Shown piece by piece: positions 37,150 through 47,400 of a stretch of DNA of 64,000 bases (its first letter is position 1; each line of letters opens with the position of its first letter). The notes beneath the pieces are model-generated. The model was not told the DNA's origin, searched no databases, and worked only from the letters and a program-made list of their open reading frames with translations. This DNA comes from Sipunculus nudus (lineage: Eukaryota; Annelida; Sipuncula; Golfingiida; Sipunculidae), in assembly GCA_026874595.1 (NCBI GenBank), contig JAPPUL010000085.1, forward strand, positions 143,287 through 207,286, read 5' to 3'. Both the position numbers and the translations under genes were made by a program.

Positions 37150-38267
37150 TTGAAAACTGTAAATCTAAACCTTAAAAAACAACTTGACCTCTCTTATAAA
37201 ATATTAATCAATCAAGGCGCTTTTGAAACTATTCCAGATACTATTTCTCAAAACCAAAACCTTAAAGAAAGAAAAATCCTAATCTTAACTGACTCAAATG
37301 TTTTTCCCCTATATGGTAAAGAGCTTGTTACAAAATCTACAAAATAAAGGCCTTTCAGCATGGATATTCTATTTTGAGGCCGGAGAAAAACAAAAGAATA
37401 TTAATACCAAAATCAAAATAGAAAGCTTTATGTTCGAAAATAAGTTTACTCGCGATAGTTTTATAATTGCTTTGGGAGGCGGCGTTGTCGGCGACCTTGG
37501 GGGCTTTACAGCTGCTACTTTTAATCGAGGCATACCTTTTATTCAAGTTCCCAACCTCTTTACTTGCTCAAATAGATAGCAGCATAGGTGGCAAAACCGG
37601 TATTGACACTAAGTATGGCAAAAACTTAATCGGAGCCTTCCATCAACCTCTTTGTGTTATAATTGACCCTAATACTTTAGATTCTCTGCCTGATAAAGAC
37701 TTTAGGGCCGGCATGGCCGAGGTCATTAAACATGCTATTATCAAAGATAAGAACCTGTTTATGGTAATAGAAAAGAACAAAGACAAAATACTTGCAAAGA
37801 ATAAAAGTATCTTGTCTTGTCTTATTGAACGCAATTGCATAATAAAGCGAGAGGTTGTACAGCTTGATGAAAAAGAAGGTAATATTAGAAAGATATTAAA
37901 CTTTGGACATACCATAGGGCACGCAATTGAAAGCATTATGGACTACGGTATGCTGCATGGAGAGTGCGTTGCAATTGGCATGATTGTGGAATCTCTTATC
38001 TCAAGTAAGATGGGTTATCTAAAAAACAAAGACTTAGAAAGAATTAAAAAGCTTCTAAAGGACTTTGGTTTACCTATATCCATACCAAATAATCTATTAC
38101 CTGAGGATATTTTAAAGGCTACATTCCTTGATAAAAAGACATTTAAAAATAAAGTGCATTACTCATTGCCAAGAAATATTGGTTCTATGGTTTGTCTTGA
38201 TTCTAATCTTTTTTCTTTAAGCGTTTGTGATGATATCGTTTTACAAGCTATTAAAGAATCATACTAA
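37150..38267 (+). pseudogene. aroB: 3-dehydroquinate synthase AroB, two +1 frame changes
   Basis: AroB converts DAHP to 3-dehydroquinate in the shikimate pathway. The first frame starts at TTG 37150 and has ILILTDSNVFPLY. The second has FEAGEKQKN and the NAD-binding IALGGGVVGDLGGF, up to PFIQVP. The third has TSLLAQIDSSIGGKTG, GAFHQP, AEVIKHAII and NFGHTIGHAIE with the zinc-ligand histidines. The second change is fixed by homology to one codon: GTT CCC A|ACC TCT (37550-37553). The first lies near TTT CCC CTA TAT (37303-37314). Both are +1 and both fall on or beside CCC. Everything else is well conserved, including the zinc and lysine residues. Confidence 0.85.
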
Positions 38268-39233
38268 TAAAATCATACTAATAAACTTCATACTGATATT
38301 GCTTCCGAGTGGATGATACTTTGCATGTGCCTCCCGCAGATTCTTTCTATTTACATGCGTATAGACTGTTGTAGTTGTTATGCTTTCATGCCCAAGCAGC
38401 TCCTGTATAGTCCGTAGGTCAGCTCCGGCCTCAAGAAGGTGTGTTGCAAATGAATGTCTTAGTGTGTGAGGACTTACACTCTTCTCAAGACCAAGTTCAC
38501 GTGCATAAGCTTTTATTATCTTCCAAACTCCTTTTCGACTTAGTTGCCCTCCCCTTTTAGCATTCACAAATACATATGAATGTGTTTGCATTTTAAGAAA
38601 CTTTGGACGTACATTTAAAAGATATTCTATAATATAATCACGTGCGCGGCTTGATATCGGGACTAACCTTTGTTTTTCACCCTTACCATCAACAAGTAAC
38701 ATATCCTCTTCAAAGTAAAATGAATTAACCTTACAATTTACAAGCTCGCTTATTCGAAGCCCACAGGAATACATAAGTTCAAGAATCGCCCTATCACGAA
38801 TTCCTATATAGGTAGATGTCGATGGCAAGTCTATTAATTTATCAACTTCCTCTATTTTAAGGCTATATGGCATGCGAAATGGCTTGCTCTGGGCTCTAAC
38901 TCCTTTAAGAGGATTGTCTTTTATAACTTCCTCAAGTATTAGAAAGCTATAAAACAAGTTTAAACTAGAGTGTATTCGAGATAATGTCCTGCCCTCAAGC
39001 CTATCCTTCCCTAATCGATATACAAAATATTTGCTTATATCGTGTGATGAGATTAGACTAAAATCTGTACCCTCTTTATCCAAAAACGAGAAGAATATCT
39101 CAAGATCGCTCCTATAAGCTTTTAACGTATTATCAGAAAGTCCCTTCTCAAGTTTTATATATCTTATAAAAGCTCTTAAGTTACTTGTTCTATCTTCTTT
39201 TATATCTTCTTTTCTATCTTCTTTATATGCCAA
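38259..39233 (-). CDS. xerD: Tyrosine recombinase, XerC/XerD type
   Basis: Xer recombinases resolve chromosome dimers at dif during division. The N-terminal SAM-like domain (residues about 20-105) is followed by the catalytic domain with MYSCGLRISEL (first Arg), GKGEKQRLVPI (Lys), SPHTLRHSFATHLLEAG (His and Arg), LLGHESITTTTVYTHV (His) and Tyr. The length of 324 is slightly long because of a short extra C-terminal tail. No flanking repeats, att sites or phage genes are seen, so this looks like the housekeeping enzyme and not an integrase. Its 3' end overlaps aroB by nine bases on the other strand. XerC versus XerD is not decidable here. Confidence 0.85.
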   Translation of the reverse strand: MAYKEDRKEDIKEDRTSNLRAFIRYIKLEKGLSDNTLKAYRSDLEIFFSFLDKEGTDFSLISSHDISKYFVYRLGKDRLEGRTLSRIHSSLNLFYSFLILEEVIKDNPLKGVRAQSKPFRMPYSLKIEEVDKLIDLPSTSTYIGIRDRAILELMYSCGLRISELVNCKVNSFYFEEDMLLVDGKGEKQRLVPISSRARDYIIEYLLNVRPKFLKMQTHSYVFVNAKRGGQLSRKGVWKIIKAYARELGLEKSVSPHTLRHSFATHLLEAGADLRTIQELLGHESITTTTVYTHVNRKNLREAHAKYHPLGSNISMKFISMILLV

Positions 39234-39259
39234 AGCAATTTAACCTATACTTTATTGGC

Positions 39260-40477
39260 TTAAAAATCAAAGAAATGTCCCATCTTTTTTTGCTTGGTTT
39301 TAAGATAAGCTTTATTTTCTTTACTTGCCTCAACCACTATCGGCACCCGCTTTACCACATCTAAATGATAGCCTTTTATTGCTATTATCTTTTTTGGATT
39401 GTTTGTAAGAAGTTTTATTTTTGTAAGACCAAGGTCCTTTAAAATCTGTGCTCCAAGCCCATAATCCCTTAAGTCCTCACTAAAACCAAGTTCCCGATTA
39501 GCCTCAACCGTATCAAGACCCTTATCCTGCAAGGCGTATGCTTTTATTTTATTATGAAGACCTATTCCACGTCCCTCCTGACGCATATAAAGACAGACCC
39601 CTGCTCCCTCAGAAGATATTATCTTCAATGCCATATCAAGCTGAGTACCACAATCACAACGTAATGAAGAAAATACATCACCTGTTATACATTCTGAGTG
39701 TACCCTAACAAGAACAGATTCACGGCTTTTTATATCACCGTATACAAGTGCTATATGCTCTTTAGTATCTATTTCGTTTTTGTATACTATTATCTTAAAC
39801 TCGCCATATACTGTAGGCAAGTTTGCCTGGCTTGCACGCTCGATAAGCTTTTCTCGCTGCCTCCTATATTCTATTATCTGGGCAATAGATACTATCTTAA
39901 GATTATGTTCCTTAGCAAACTTCTTAAGATCGCTCATTCGGGCCATTGTCCCATCATCGTTCATAATCTCACATATAACAGAACCTGGATATAACCCTGC
40001 AAGATTACAAAGGTCTATAGAGCCTTCCGTTTGGCCTGCCCTTACCAAAACTCCTCCTTTTTTCGCTTTAAGTGGAAATATATGTCCAGGACGTGCTAAA
40101 CTACTTGGGAGTGTAGCAGGATCTATTAAGTCTTTTACTGTTTTTGCTCTGTCTTTTGCTGATATTCCTGTTGTGGTACCTTCCTTTGCATCAACTGAGA
40201 TTGTAAATGCTGTACTAAAGGAGGCTGTATTTCGGCTTACCATTTGGTCAAGCTCTAAATATGTAAGTCGTTCGGGAGTTAGGGGAACGCAGATAAGTCC
40301 TCGGGCGTACTTTGCCATAAAGTTAATAACGTCCGCTGTACAATGTTCGGCTGCTATTACAAGATCTCCTTCATTTTCCCTATCCTCCTTATCTACTAAT
40401 ATAACCATCTTGCCTTGCTTAAAATCCTCTATAACTTCATCCAAAGGAGAAAGTCCGGCTCCAACATCAAAACTCAT
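39260..40477 (-). CDS. ribBA: Bifunctional riboflavin enzyme RibBA
   Basis: The N-terminal half is 3,4-dihydroxy-2-butanone-4-phosphate synthase: [27 protein letters not shown] and [14 protein letters not shown]. The C-terminal half is GTP cyclohydrolase [19 protein letters not shown] with zinc cysteines, [13 protein letters not shown] and [13 protein letters not shown]. The two make both branch precursors of riboflavin. The 405 residues are the normal length. No FMN riboswitch is visible upstream, and no other rib gene is in the window. It precedes xerD by about 26 bases on the same strand, so the two may be co-transcribed. Confidence 0.95.
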   Translation of the reverse strand: MSFDVGAGLSPLDEVIEDFKQGKMVILVDKEDRENEGDLVIAAEHCTADVINFMAKYARGLICVPLTPERLTYLELDQMVSRNTASFSTAFTISVDAKEGTTTGISAKDRAKTVKDLIDPATLPSSLARPGHIFPLKAKKGGVLVRAGQTEGSIDLCNLAGLYPGSVICEIMNDDGTMARMSDLKKFAKEHNLKIVSIAQIIEYRRQREKLIERASQANLPTVYGEFKIIVYKNEIDTKEHIALVYGDIKSRESVLVRVHSECITGDVFSSLRCDCGTQLDMALKIISSEGAGVCLYMRQEGRGIGLHNKIKAYALQDKGLDTVEANRELGFSEDLRDYGLGAQILKDLGLTKIKLLTNNPKKIIAIKGYHLDVVKRVPIVVEASKENKAYLKTKQKKMGHFFDF

Positions 40478-40983
40478 ATAACTGTCCTTAAATATACTTT
40501 ACTAACTAAATATTCTTTAAAAATGATCTATATTAAATTAATTTAATAAAATACTAAACAATTTTAAAAAAGATGGGAAATATATAAATATACGCTTTAG
40601 AATAATAACCTATTGTTTATATAGTATAAGTATAGGATTGTAAGTTGCTAATACCTGATTCAGCCCTAACAAATTAGCTTGATATTTCAAGCCCAGTGAA
40701 TAAGTTCGGGTGTTTTCAAACTAAGAAGGCTTGTTATGCAAAAAAAATACTTTTTTTCAATAAAATATTTCCTATTTTATAAAGTTTTAGTTATCTTGTA
40801 GGACCTATTCAAATAATGTTATACGTTTCTTATTCATAAATGTTCAAATATGAGAGAGTCCAAAACAATAAAAGTTTTCTAAAAGGTATTTTAAAGCTTA
40901 TTTAGATAGTAGTGCTTTATAGAAAGCATCTTCTTAAGATTGATAAAGGTATTAATAAAGATCATGTTGGACTTGTAATAAGT
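40478..40983. other. Non-coding region between ribBA and tRNA-Thr
   Basis: These 506 bases hold no supported reading frame. Two small hairpins are visible on the plus strand between about 40678 and 40725 (CTTGA TATT TCAAG, then a CCC...GGG stem). An A8/T7 stretch follows near 40740-40760. It should contain the promoter of ribBA on one side and of the tRNA/secE transcript on the other. A TTGATA near 40940 is a weak -35 candidate for the latter. A small RNA at about 40620-40760 is possible but unproven. Confidence 0.5.
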
Positions 40984-41056
40984 GCCCGTGTAGCTCAGTT
41001 GGTAGAGCACTTGCATGGTAAGCAAGTTGTCACCAGTTCAAATCTGGTCATGGGCT
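40984..41056 (+). tRNA. tRNA-Thr (GGT anticodon)
   Basis: Acceptor arms GCCCGTG and CATGGGC pair with one G-U. The D arm TAGCTCAGTTGGTAGAGCA is standard. The anticodon stem CTTGC/GCAAG closes the loop ATGGTAA, with anticodon GGT. The T arm ACCAG TTCAAAT CTGGT follows. CCA is not encoded. It heads the secE-nusG-rpl-rpo cluster. Confidence 0.97.
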
Positions 41057-41125
41057 TGCTGTATGTTAAATTTAAATGAGAAGGTGCTTTATATATATAT
41101 ATTTAGCTTTGGCTATTAAGAATAT

Positions 41126-41199
41126 AGGTCTGTAGCTCAATTTGGCAGAGCACTGGTCTCCAAAACCAGGTGTTGTGGGTTCAAGTCCCGCCAGGCCTG
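41126..41199 (+). tRNA. tRNA-Trp (CCA anticodon)
   Basis: Acceptor arms AGGTCTG and CAGGCCT pair with one wobble. The anticodon stem CTGGT/ACCAG closes CTCCAAA, with anticodon CCA. The T loop GTTCAAGTC is standard. CCA is not encoded. It lies 65 bases before secE, the usual position for tRNA-Trp in bacteria. Confidence 0.97.
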
Positions 41200-41264
41200 A
41201 GCTATAACTTAGTGTTTTTTTAGTATTTTGCTGATGTTATTATAAGGTATATAGGTTATATAGA

Positions 41265-41519
41265 TTGAAGAAAAAAGAGACAGTAAGAAAAGAGGCTGGG
41301 AAAAAGAAGGGAAAGGTGGCAACGTATGTGGGGGAGTCTTTGGGTGAGCTTAAAAAGGTAAGCTGGCCAAGAAAGGAGGAGGTTGTAAATTCTACAATAG
41401 TGGTAATTACTCTAATAATAATAATATCCCTAATACTTAGCGTATTTGACATAGGTGTTAGCAAGGCAGTAGAATATTTATTTGAGCCTGTGGCAAGTTT
41501 TATCTTGTTTTGGCTTTAG
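41265..41519 (+). CDS. secE: Preprotein translocase subunit SecE
   Basis: SecE is the small essential clamp of the SecYEG channel in the inner membrane. The 84-residue protein has a charged N-terminus, the conserved amphipathic block GELKKVSWPRKEEV, and one membrane segment (about 45-68). The start is TTG at 41265. It lies directly upstream of nusG, as in most bacteria. Confidence 0.95.
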   Translation: MKKKETVRKEAGKKKGKVATYVGESLGELKKVSWPRKEEVVNSTIVVITLIIIISLILSVFDIGVSKAVEYLFEPVASFILFWL

Positions 41520-41541
41520 GTTTTGTTTTAAAAAAATAGTA

Positions 41542-42102
41542 ATGGCAAAGAATTGGTATATCTTACATGTTTACTCAGGGCATGAGAATAAGGTAAGTGA
41601 AAACATAGAGCATAATTTAAAACGTCAAGAAGTAGGGAAGTATATAGGAGAAGTAAAAATACCTATAGAGAATACGGTAGAGCTTAGGAATGGCAAGAAG
41701 CAGCAGGTAAAGAAGAAGTTTTTCCCAGGGTATATATTAGTTGAGATGGACCTTCCAGACTCGCAAGAGCAATGGCAAAGCGTATGTAATGCTATAGTAC
41801 GTCTTCAGAGTGTAACAGGATTTGTGGGGACTATAGCCAAAGAAAAGCCTGTCCCTATCCCTAAAAAAGAAGCTCAGGAGATCTTGCAAAGAATGGGCGC
41901 AATTAAAACACCTTCAACTTACGTGCAAAAAATATCATTTCTTGAAGGGGAGCTTGTTCGCGTAAAAGATGGTCCGTTTGCAAATTTCAGCGGAGCGATA
42001 GAATATATAAATCATGAAAAGGGAAAGGTTCGGATTAAGGTTGATATATTTGGGCGCTCAACGCCTATTGAGCTTGATTTTTATCAAGTTGAATCATTAT
42101 AG
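41542..42102 (+). CDS. nusG: Transcription termination/antitermination factor NusG
   Basis: NusG binds RNA polymerase and couples it to ribosomes or Rho. The NGN domain starts at MAKNWYILHVYSGHE and includes FFPGYILVEM and VTGFVG. The KOW domain near the end has GELVRVKDGPFANFSGAI. I chose ATG 41542, since an upstream extension (from 41482) overlaps secE and adds unconserved residues. The resulting 186 residues are normal. It is in the secE-nusG-rplK transcript. Confidence 0.96.
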   Translation: MAKNWYILHVYSGHENKVSENIEHNLKRQEVGKYIGEVKIPIENTVELRNGKKQQVKKKFFPGYILVEMDLPDSQEQWQSVCNAIVRLQSVTGFVGTIAKEKPVPIPKKEAQEILQRMGAIKTPSTYVQKISFLEGELVRVKDGPFANFSGAIEYINHEKGKVRIKVDIFGRSTPIELDFYQVESL

Positions 42103-42158
42103 GAATTGTAAAGTTGATAAATTGTAAAGTTGATAAATAGGAGAGTAAATAAAAGCAG

Positions 42159-42578
42159 ATGTCAAAGAAGGTAGCGTCATTAATAAAACTTCAGTTGCCA
42201 GCTGGTAAAGCAAATCCATCCCCCCCTGTGGGACCTGCGCTTGGGCAGCATGGAGTAAATATAATGGATTTTTGCAAAGCGTTCAACGCTGCAACAAAAG
42301 ACAAAGGAGAAACAATAATCCCTGTAGTGATAACAGTATACCAGGATAGGAGTTTTGATTTTATATTAAAATCTCCCCCAGCAGCGGTCCTAATAAAAGA
42401 GGCGCTAAAGCTCCAAAAAGGTGCTCCAAATTCACTTAAGAAGGTAGGTACGATAACAGAAGAGCAGCTTGAAAGCATAGCAAAACTAAAGATGAGTGAT
42501 TTAAATGCAAATTCAATTGAGTCTGCCAAAAACATAATAAAAGGCACAGCACGTAGTATGGGCGTCTATCTTAAATAA
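42159..42578 (+). CDS. rplK: Large ribosomal subunit protein L11
   Basis: L11 binds 23S rRNA at the GTPase-associated centre. Seen: [21 protein letters not shown] (start of the conserved N-domain, given in part), [17 protein letters not shown], and the C-terminal SMGVYLK. The 139 residues are typical. A short tandem duplication (TTGTAAAGTTGATAAA twice) lies between nusG and this gene. Confidence 0.97.
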   Translation: MSKKVASLIKLQLPAGKANPSPPVGPALGQHGVNIMDFCKAFNAATKDKGETIIPVVITVYQDRSFDFILKSPPAAVLIKEALKLQKGAPNSLKKVGTITEEQLESIAKLKMSDLNANSIESAKNIIKGTARSMGVYLK

Positions 42579-42662
42579 AAAGCATTTGAATAATGTTATA
42601 GAGCGATAAAATAGAAATGCTAAATGTCAATCGCAATTAAAATAAAAATAGGAGATAGTGCA

Positions 42663-43361
42663 TTGAAAAGGAGCAAAAGATACGATGAGGCATCTAAGGG
42701 GGTGGATAGCAAGGCAATTGGGCTTGATGAGGCAACTCAGCTTGTAAAGGAGCTATCAAATGAGAAGAGTAAAGTAAAATTCGAGGAGAGCGTAGAGCTT
42801 GCAATAAATCTAAACTTGAAAGCAAAACACACGGTTCGAGGGACACTAACGTTACCGCACCAATCGGCTAAAAGTCAAGAGTCTAAAATGATATTGGTAT
42901 TCGCAAAGGGAGAAAAAGCCCAAGAAGCAGAGGAGGCAGGGGCAAGTTATGTAGGGGATCAGGATTTAGTTGATAAAATAAAGGGTGGCTGGGTGGAATT
43001 TGATGTTGCAATAGCGACTCCAGACATGATGAAAGAGGTAGGGAAGCTTGGTCCAATACTTGGCAGGCGCGGACTTATGCCAAATCCAAAGACAGGAACA
43101 GTAACAATGAACTTAAAGTCGGCAATACAGGAGTTCAAAGCAGGGAAAACAGAATATAAGGCAGACAAAACAGGGATAGTACATTTAAAGATAGGAACAG
43201 TCTCAATGAAAAGTGAAGAGCTTGCGGGTAATGCGAAAAGCCTTTACAAAGAGGTTTTGAAGAAAAAGCCAACAGATTTAAAAGGTGAGTATATAAAAAG
43301 CGTAAGTCTTTCATCGACTATGGGTCCTGGTGTAAAGCTTTTGCATGGAAGTTTAGTATAA
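42663..43361 (+). CDS. rplA: Large ribosomal subunit protein L1
   Basis: L1 forms the mobile stalk at the E site and can repress its own operon. Seen: KRSKRYDEA at the start, ELAINLNLKAKHTVRGTL in the N-domain, LGPILGRRGLMPNPKTGT and a TEYKADKTGIVHLKIG block. The frame opens at ATG 42624, but TTG 42663 has a GGAG ribosome site eight bases upstream and gives the family's usual start, so I prefer it. Confidence 0.93.
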   Translation: MKRSKRYDEASKGVDSKAIGLDEATQLVKELSNEKSKVKFEESVELAINLNLKAKHTVRGTLTLPHQSAKSQESKMILVFAKGEKAQEAEEAGASYVGDQDLVDKIKGGWVEFDVAIATPDMMKEVGKLGPILGRRGLMPNPKTGTVTMNLKSAIQEFKAGKTEYKADKTGIVHLKIGTVSMKSEELAGNAKSLYKEVLKKKPTDLKGEYIKSVSLSSTMGPGVKLLHGSLV

Positions 43362-43411
43362 ATAGTTTATTTTAATGAATAGAAATAGATAATGTGGAGA
43401 TAAAAAAGCGG

Positions 43412-43930
43412 ATGGCAACAGAAAAGAAAGTAGAAACAGTAAATAAGCTACTTGGGATATTGGATGAGTATGAAAGTTTTATAATAACAGACTATAGGGG
43501 TTTGACGGTAGAGCAACTTACTAAGCTTAGGCGCGAGTTGCTTGAGAATGGTGCTATATATCAGGTGGTAAAGAATAATTTAATTAAGATAGCAGTAGGG
43601 AACAAAAAAATAGAGGGGCTTGATGAATATTTTAGCGGGCCAACAGCAATAGCCTTTGCAAAGGATGATCCGATAAACACAAGCAAGATACTCTCACAAT
43701 ATGTAAAAAAGACAAACATATTGAAGCTCAAAGGAGGTTATAGTAGTGGAGAGATATTGAGTGGTGAAGATGTTATAAAACTATCAAAGTTACCAAGTCG
43801 TGAAGTGTTGATAGGAAGGTTTTTAGGGGGTTTGAAGGGGCCGTTATATGGGCTTTCGAATGTTTTTATGTCTTTACGGCGTAATTTAGTATATGCATTA
43901 AGTGAGATCTCAAAGAGCAAAAATAAATAA
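43412..43930 (+). CDS. rplJ: Large ribosomal subunit protein L10
   Basis: L10 anchors L7/L12 dimers on the ribosome. Seen: EKKVETVNKLLGILDEYESF, TDYRGLTVEQLTKLRRELLE (adjacent blocks, quoted separately), YQVVKNNLIKIA and SGPTAIAF. The frame opens at GTG 43394, but the ATG at 43412 matches the family start better. About 65 bases separate it from rplL. Confidence 0.95.
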   Translation: MATEKKVETVNKLLGILDEYESFIITDYRGLTVEQLTKLRRELLENGAIYQVVKNNLIKIAVGNKKIEGLDEYFSGPTAIAFAKDDPINTSKILSQYVKKTNILKLKGGYSSGEILSGEDVIKLSKLPSREVLIGRFLGGLKGPLYGLSNVFMSLRRNLVYALSEISKSKNK

Positions 43931-43994
43931 AAAAATAAAAATCTAACAAGTTATACATAATATAAAAATGTTTAAAGTAAAGGAGAAATAAAAG

Positions 43995-44396
43995 ATGTCG
44001 ACTACTACAAAACTAAAAGTAGATGATATAGTAGAAGCAGTAAAGGGAATGACAATGGTTGAGGTATCGGAGTTGGTTAAAAGGCTTGAGGAGGAATTTG
44101 GTGTAAGTGCGCAAGCGCCTGTTGCTCTACAAGCAGTAGGAGGAGTGGATACAGGGGAAGGCGAGGCTGGAGGAGCCGCAGAGCAAACTGAGTTTTCAGT
44201 AATACTAGTTAGTGCAGGGGGTAATAAGATACCAGTTATAAAGGAGGTGCGGGGGATAACCGGGCTTAGTTTGAAAGAAACAAAAGACTTGGTAGAGGCA
44301 GGTGGTAAGCCAATAAAGGAAAAAATCAGTAAAGAGGAGGCAGAACAATTAAAAGAAAAACTTGAAGGAGTTGGTGCAACGGTAGAAATAAAATAG
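43995..44396 (+). CDS. rplL: Large ribosomal subunit protein L7/L12
   Basis: L7/L12 recruits translation factors. The N-terminal dimer domain has [21 protein letters not shown] Gly/Ala/Glu hinge follows, then the C-terminal domain with [18 protein letters not shown] and AKxLVE-like [15 protein letters not shown]. The 133 residues are normal. A good AAGGAG site precedes the ATG. Confidence 0.96.
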   Translation: MSTTTKLKVDDIVEAVKGMTMVEVSELVKRLEEEFGVSAQAPVALQAVGGVDTGEGEAGGAAEQTEFSVILVSAGGNKIPVIKEVRGITGLSLKETKDLVEAGGKPIKEKISKEEAEQLKEKLEGVGATVEIK

Positions 44397-44467
44397 TAAA
44401 CAAATAGTAAAACAAAAGGGCGCTGTGACCCATTATAACAAAAAATCAAAAATGCTAGGGAGTGTAC

Positions 44468-47400
44468 ATGCTTCAGATAAAAAAAAGAACGAGAAGAGAG
44501 AGTTTAACAGATGAAGTGCAGGATTACCTGGAGTTGCCAGATTTAAATGAGGTACAACTTGCATCATACAATCGTTTTTTACAAATGGACAAGAAGCCGG
44601 ATGAGCGAGATCCAGTTATAGGTCTTGAAGCGGTTTTCCGGAACACATTTCCGATAGAAAGTCCCAACAAAGATATAGTGCTTGAATATCATGGATATAC
44701 ATTTGGTAATATCCAATATAGCGAAGAGGAAGCCAGAAGACGAGATGTAACCTACTCTATAGTGTTAAAAGCTACAATAAGGCTCATCTACCGAGAGACT
44801 GGAGAAGTGCGAGAGAAAGAGGTATATATGGGAGATATCCCATTGATGACGCCACGTGGAACATTCATAATAAACGGAGCAGAGCGTGTTATAGTAAGTC
44901 AGATTCACAAGTCTCCTGGGATAGCGTTTAGCGAAGATGATGGCGTTTTCTTGGCAAAGATAATACCTGATAAAGGAGCTTGGCTTGAATTTGAACTTGA
45001 CACAAAAAAAGATATTCTGAATATAAAAATAGATCGCAAGAAAGGTGTCCTAGTAACAACTTTTTTGCGAGCGATAGGATGTGAGGCAACTAAAGATATT
45101 ATAAAAGAGTTTTATACTATAAAAGAAATAGACTTGTCTAAAAGCAAAGATAGAAAGTTTGTAGAAAGCTCAACGTTGCCAATAAGGATAGCTGAGGATA
45201 TTGTAGAGCCTCAAACTAATGAAGTAATATTTCATGCCCCTTCAGAGTTAATCTTGCAAGATACAGAAAAAATACTAAGTTTTGGAATAAACAAGATAAA
45301 GATAATTGATCCTGAAGAGCTTGTACAAAATCCAATAATCCTAAAATGTTTGGATATTGATGATGTTACAACAAATAAAGAAGCAATAGCTAAATTGTAC
45401 AATTTTATAAGGCCTGGGGAACCAATAACGCTTGAAAATGCAACTAAAGAGTTTAATGCGTTGTTTTTTGACCCTAAAAGATACAATTTAGGCATAGTTG
45501 GACGCTATAAGTTTAACCAAAAGTTGTATACAGAAGCTGAGCCTGGCCCAGACTCACCAACACCTACTAAGGACGATATTATACTTGCCATAAAATATTT
45601 AATAAAGATTTACAATGGAACAGAATATACAGACGATATAGATCATCTAGGGAATAGGCGAATAAGATGCGTAGACGAACTTTTAGTTAACCAGCTAAAG
45701 ATAGGTTTTGCGCGTATGGAGCGTACAATAAAAGAGAGGATAAGTACAGAGGATTTTGAGGAGATAACGCCGCAAAAGCTCCTAAGTATAAAGCCGATAT
45801 CGGCAGTAATAAAGGAATTTTTTGGGTCTAGTCAGTTGTCCCAGTTTATGGATCAGACAAATCCTCTTGCAGAATTAACTCATAAAAGACGAATTAATGC
45901 ACTTGGTCCTGGAGGTTTGTCTCGAGAGCGTGCTGGTTTTGAGGTGCGTGACGTACATTATACGCATTATGGTAAAATATGTCCGATAGAGACTCCGGAA
46001 GGGCCAAATATAGGCTTAATTCTTTCATTATGTAACTTTGCAAGGATAAATGATTATGGTTTTTTAATAACACCTTATGTCAAGGTGGAAAATGGCAAAA
46101 TAACAAAAGAAGTGTCCTACCTGACCGCAACTGAAGAAGATAGATATTACATAGCGCCAGCAAATCTGCCAAGAGATAGCAAAGGCAACATAAAAGGCGA
46201 GCTAGTAGATGCAAGATACCGCGGAGAATATCCGTTGGTGCACCCAAGTCAAATAAAATATATAGACGTATCGCCCAAACAGATAATAAGCGTATCAACA
46301 GCCTTAATACCCTTTTTACAACATGATGATGCAAACCGAGCCCTGATGGGAGCAAATATGCAAAGGCAAGCGGTTCCCTTGTTAAATGTAGAGGCACCGG
46401 TGGTTGGGACTGGGATGGAGAGCAAGGCGGCATATGATTCTGGGACATGCTTAATTAGCAAGCGTAGTGGTACTGTAATAAAAGTGTCTGCAGAGGAAGT
46501 GCATATCAAGGTAGATGATGATGCAGAAAATCCGGTAGATATATATAATCTAATAAAGTATCGTCGTACAAATCAAAATACATGTTTTAACCAAAGGCCT
46601 CAAGTTGTAAAGGGAGAAGAGGTTGAGATTGGGCAGTTAATAGCGGATGGGCCTGCAATAGACAATGGAGAGTTGTCGCTTGGTCGTAATGTACTGGTTG
46701 CATTTATGAGTTGGAAGGGTCAAAATTTTGAAGATGCGATAATAATAAGCAACCGTATGGTAAAAGATGATGTATTTACCTCTATCCATATAGAAGAATT
46801 TGAGATAGAAGCACGCGAGACAAAGCTTGGTCGAGAAAAGCTAACAAAAGACATACCAAATCTAGGCGAAGATAGCTTTACACATTTAGATGAGGATGGA
46901 ATTGTACGAGTTGGGACATGGGTCCAAAGTGGAGATATATTAGTCGGCAAGGTGACTCCCAAAGGAGAGACAGAATCAACACCTGAATATAAGTTGCTGC
47001 ATTCGATATTTGGAGAGAAGGCACGTGAGGTAAAAGATACATCGCTACGTGTGCCTCATGGTAATTCAGGAGTAGTCATAGGTATCTCAATATTTAAAAG
47101 GGAGAATGAAGATGAATTGCCACCTGGAGTAGAAGAGCTTGTAAAGGTACATATAGCAAAAAAGCGTAAGATATCCGAGGGGGATAAGATGGCAGGGCGT
47201 CATGGTAATAAGGGAGTTATCTCAAAGATAGTGCCTGAGGAAGACATGCCATATTTGCCTGACGGGACACCTGTTGACATAATATTAAATCCACTTGGAG
47301 TGCCATCTAGGATGAACTTAGGACAAATACTTGAATCTGAGCTTGGCTGGGCGGCAAAGGAGCTTGGAATAAACTTTGCAGTACCGGTATTTGCGGATAT

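Noticed and set aside
38259-39233. Phage or integrative-element integrase
   Set aside because: Sequence and length fit housekeeping XerC/XerD. No att-like repeats, tRNA target or mobile genes are nearby.
39780-40481. 233-residue plus-strand frame opposite ribBA
   Set aside because: It is antisense to conserved RibB residues and has no domain features; it is a shadow of the real gene.
40478-40620. FMN riboswitch upstream of ribBA
   Set aside because: The conserved AGGG...GGTGAAATTCCC-type core is not present on the minus strand.
44640-44680. A genome-wide rule that every CCC codon triggers +1 frameshifting
   Set aside because: rpoB has AGT CCC AAC and rpoC has AAG CCC TCA read in frame in essential, intact genes. 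Any effect would have to depend on context.
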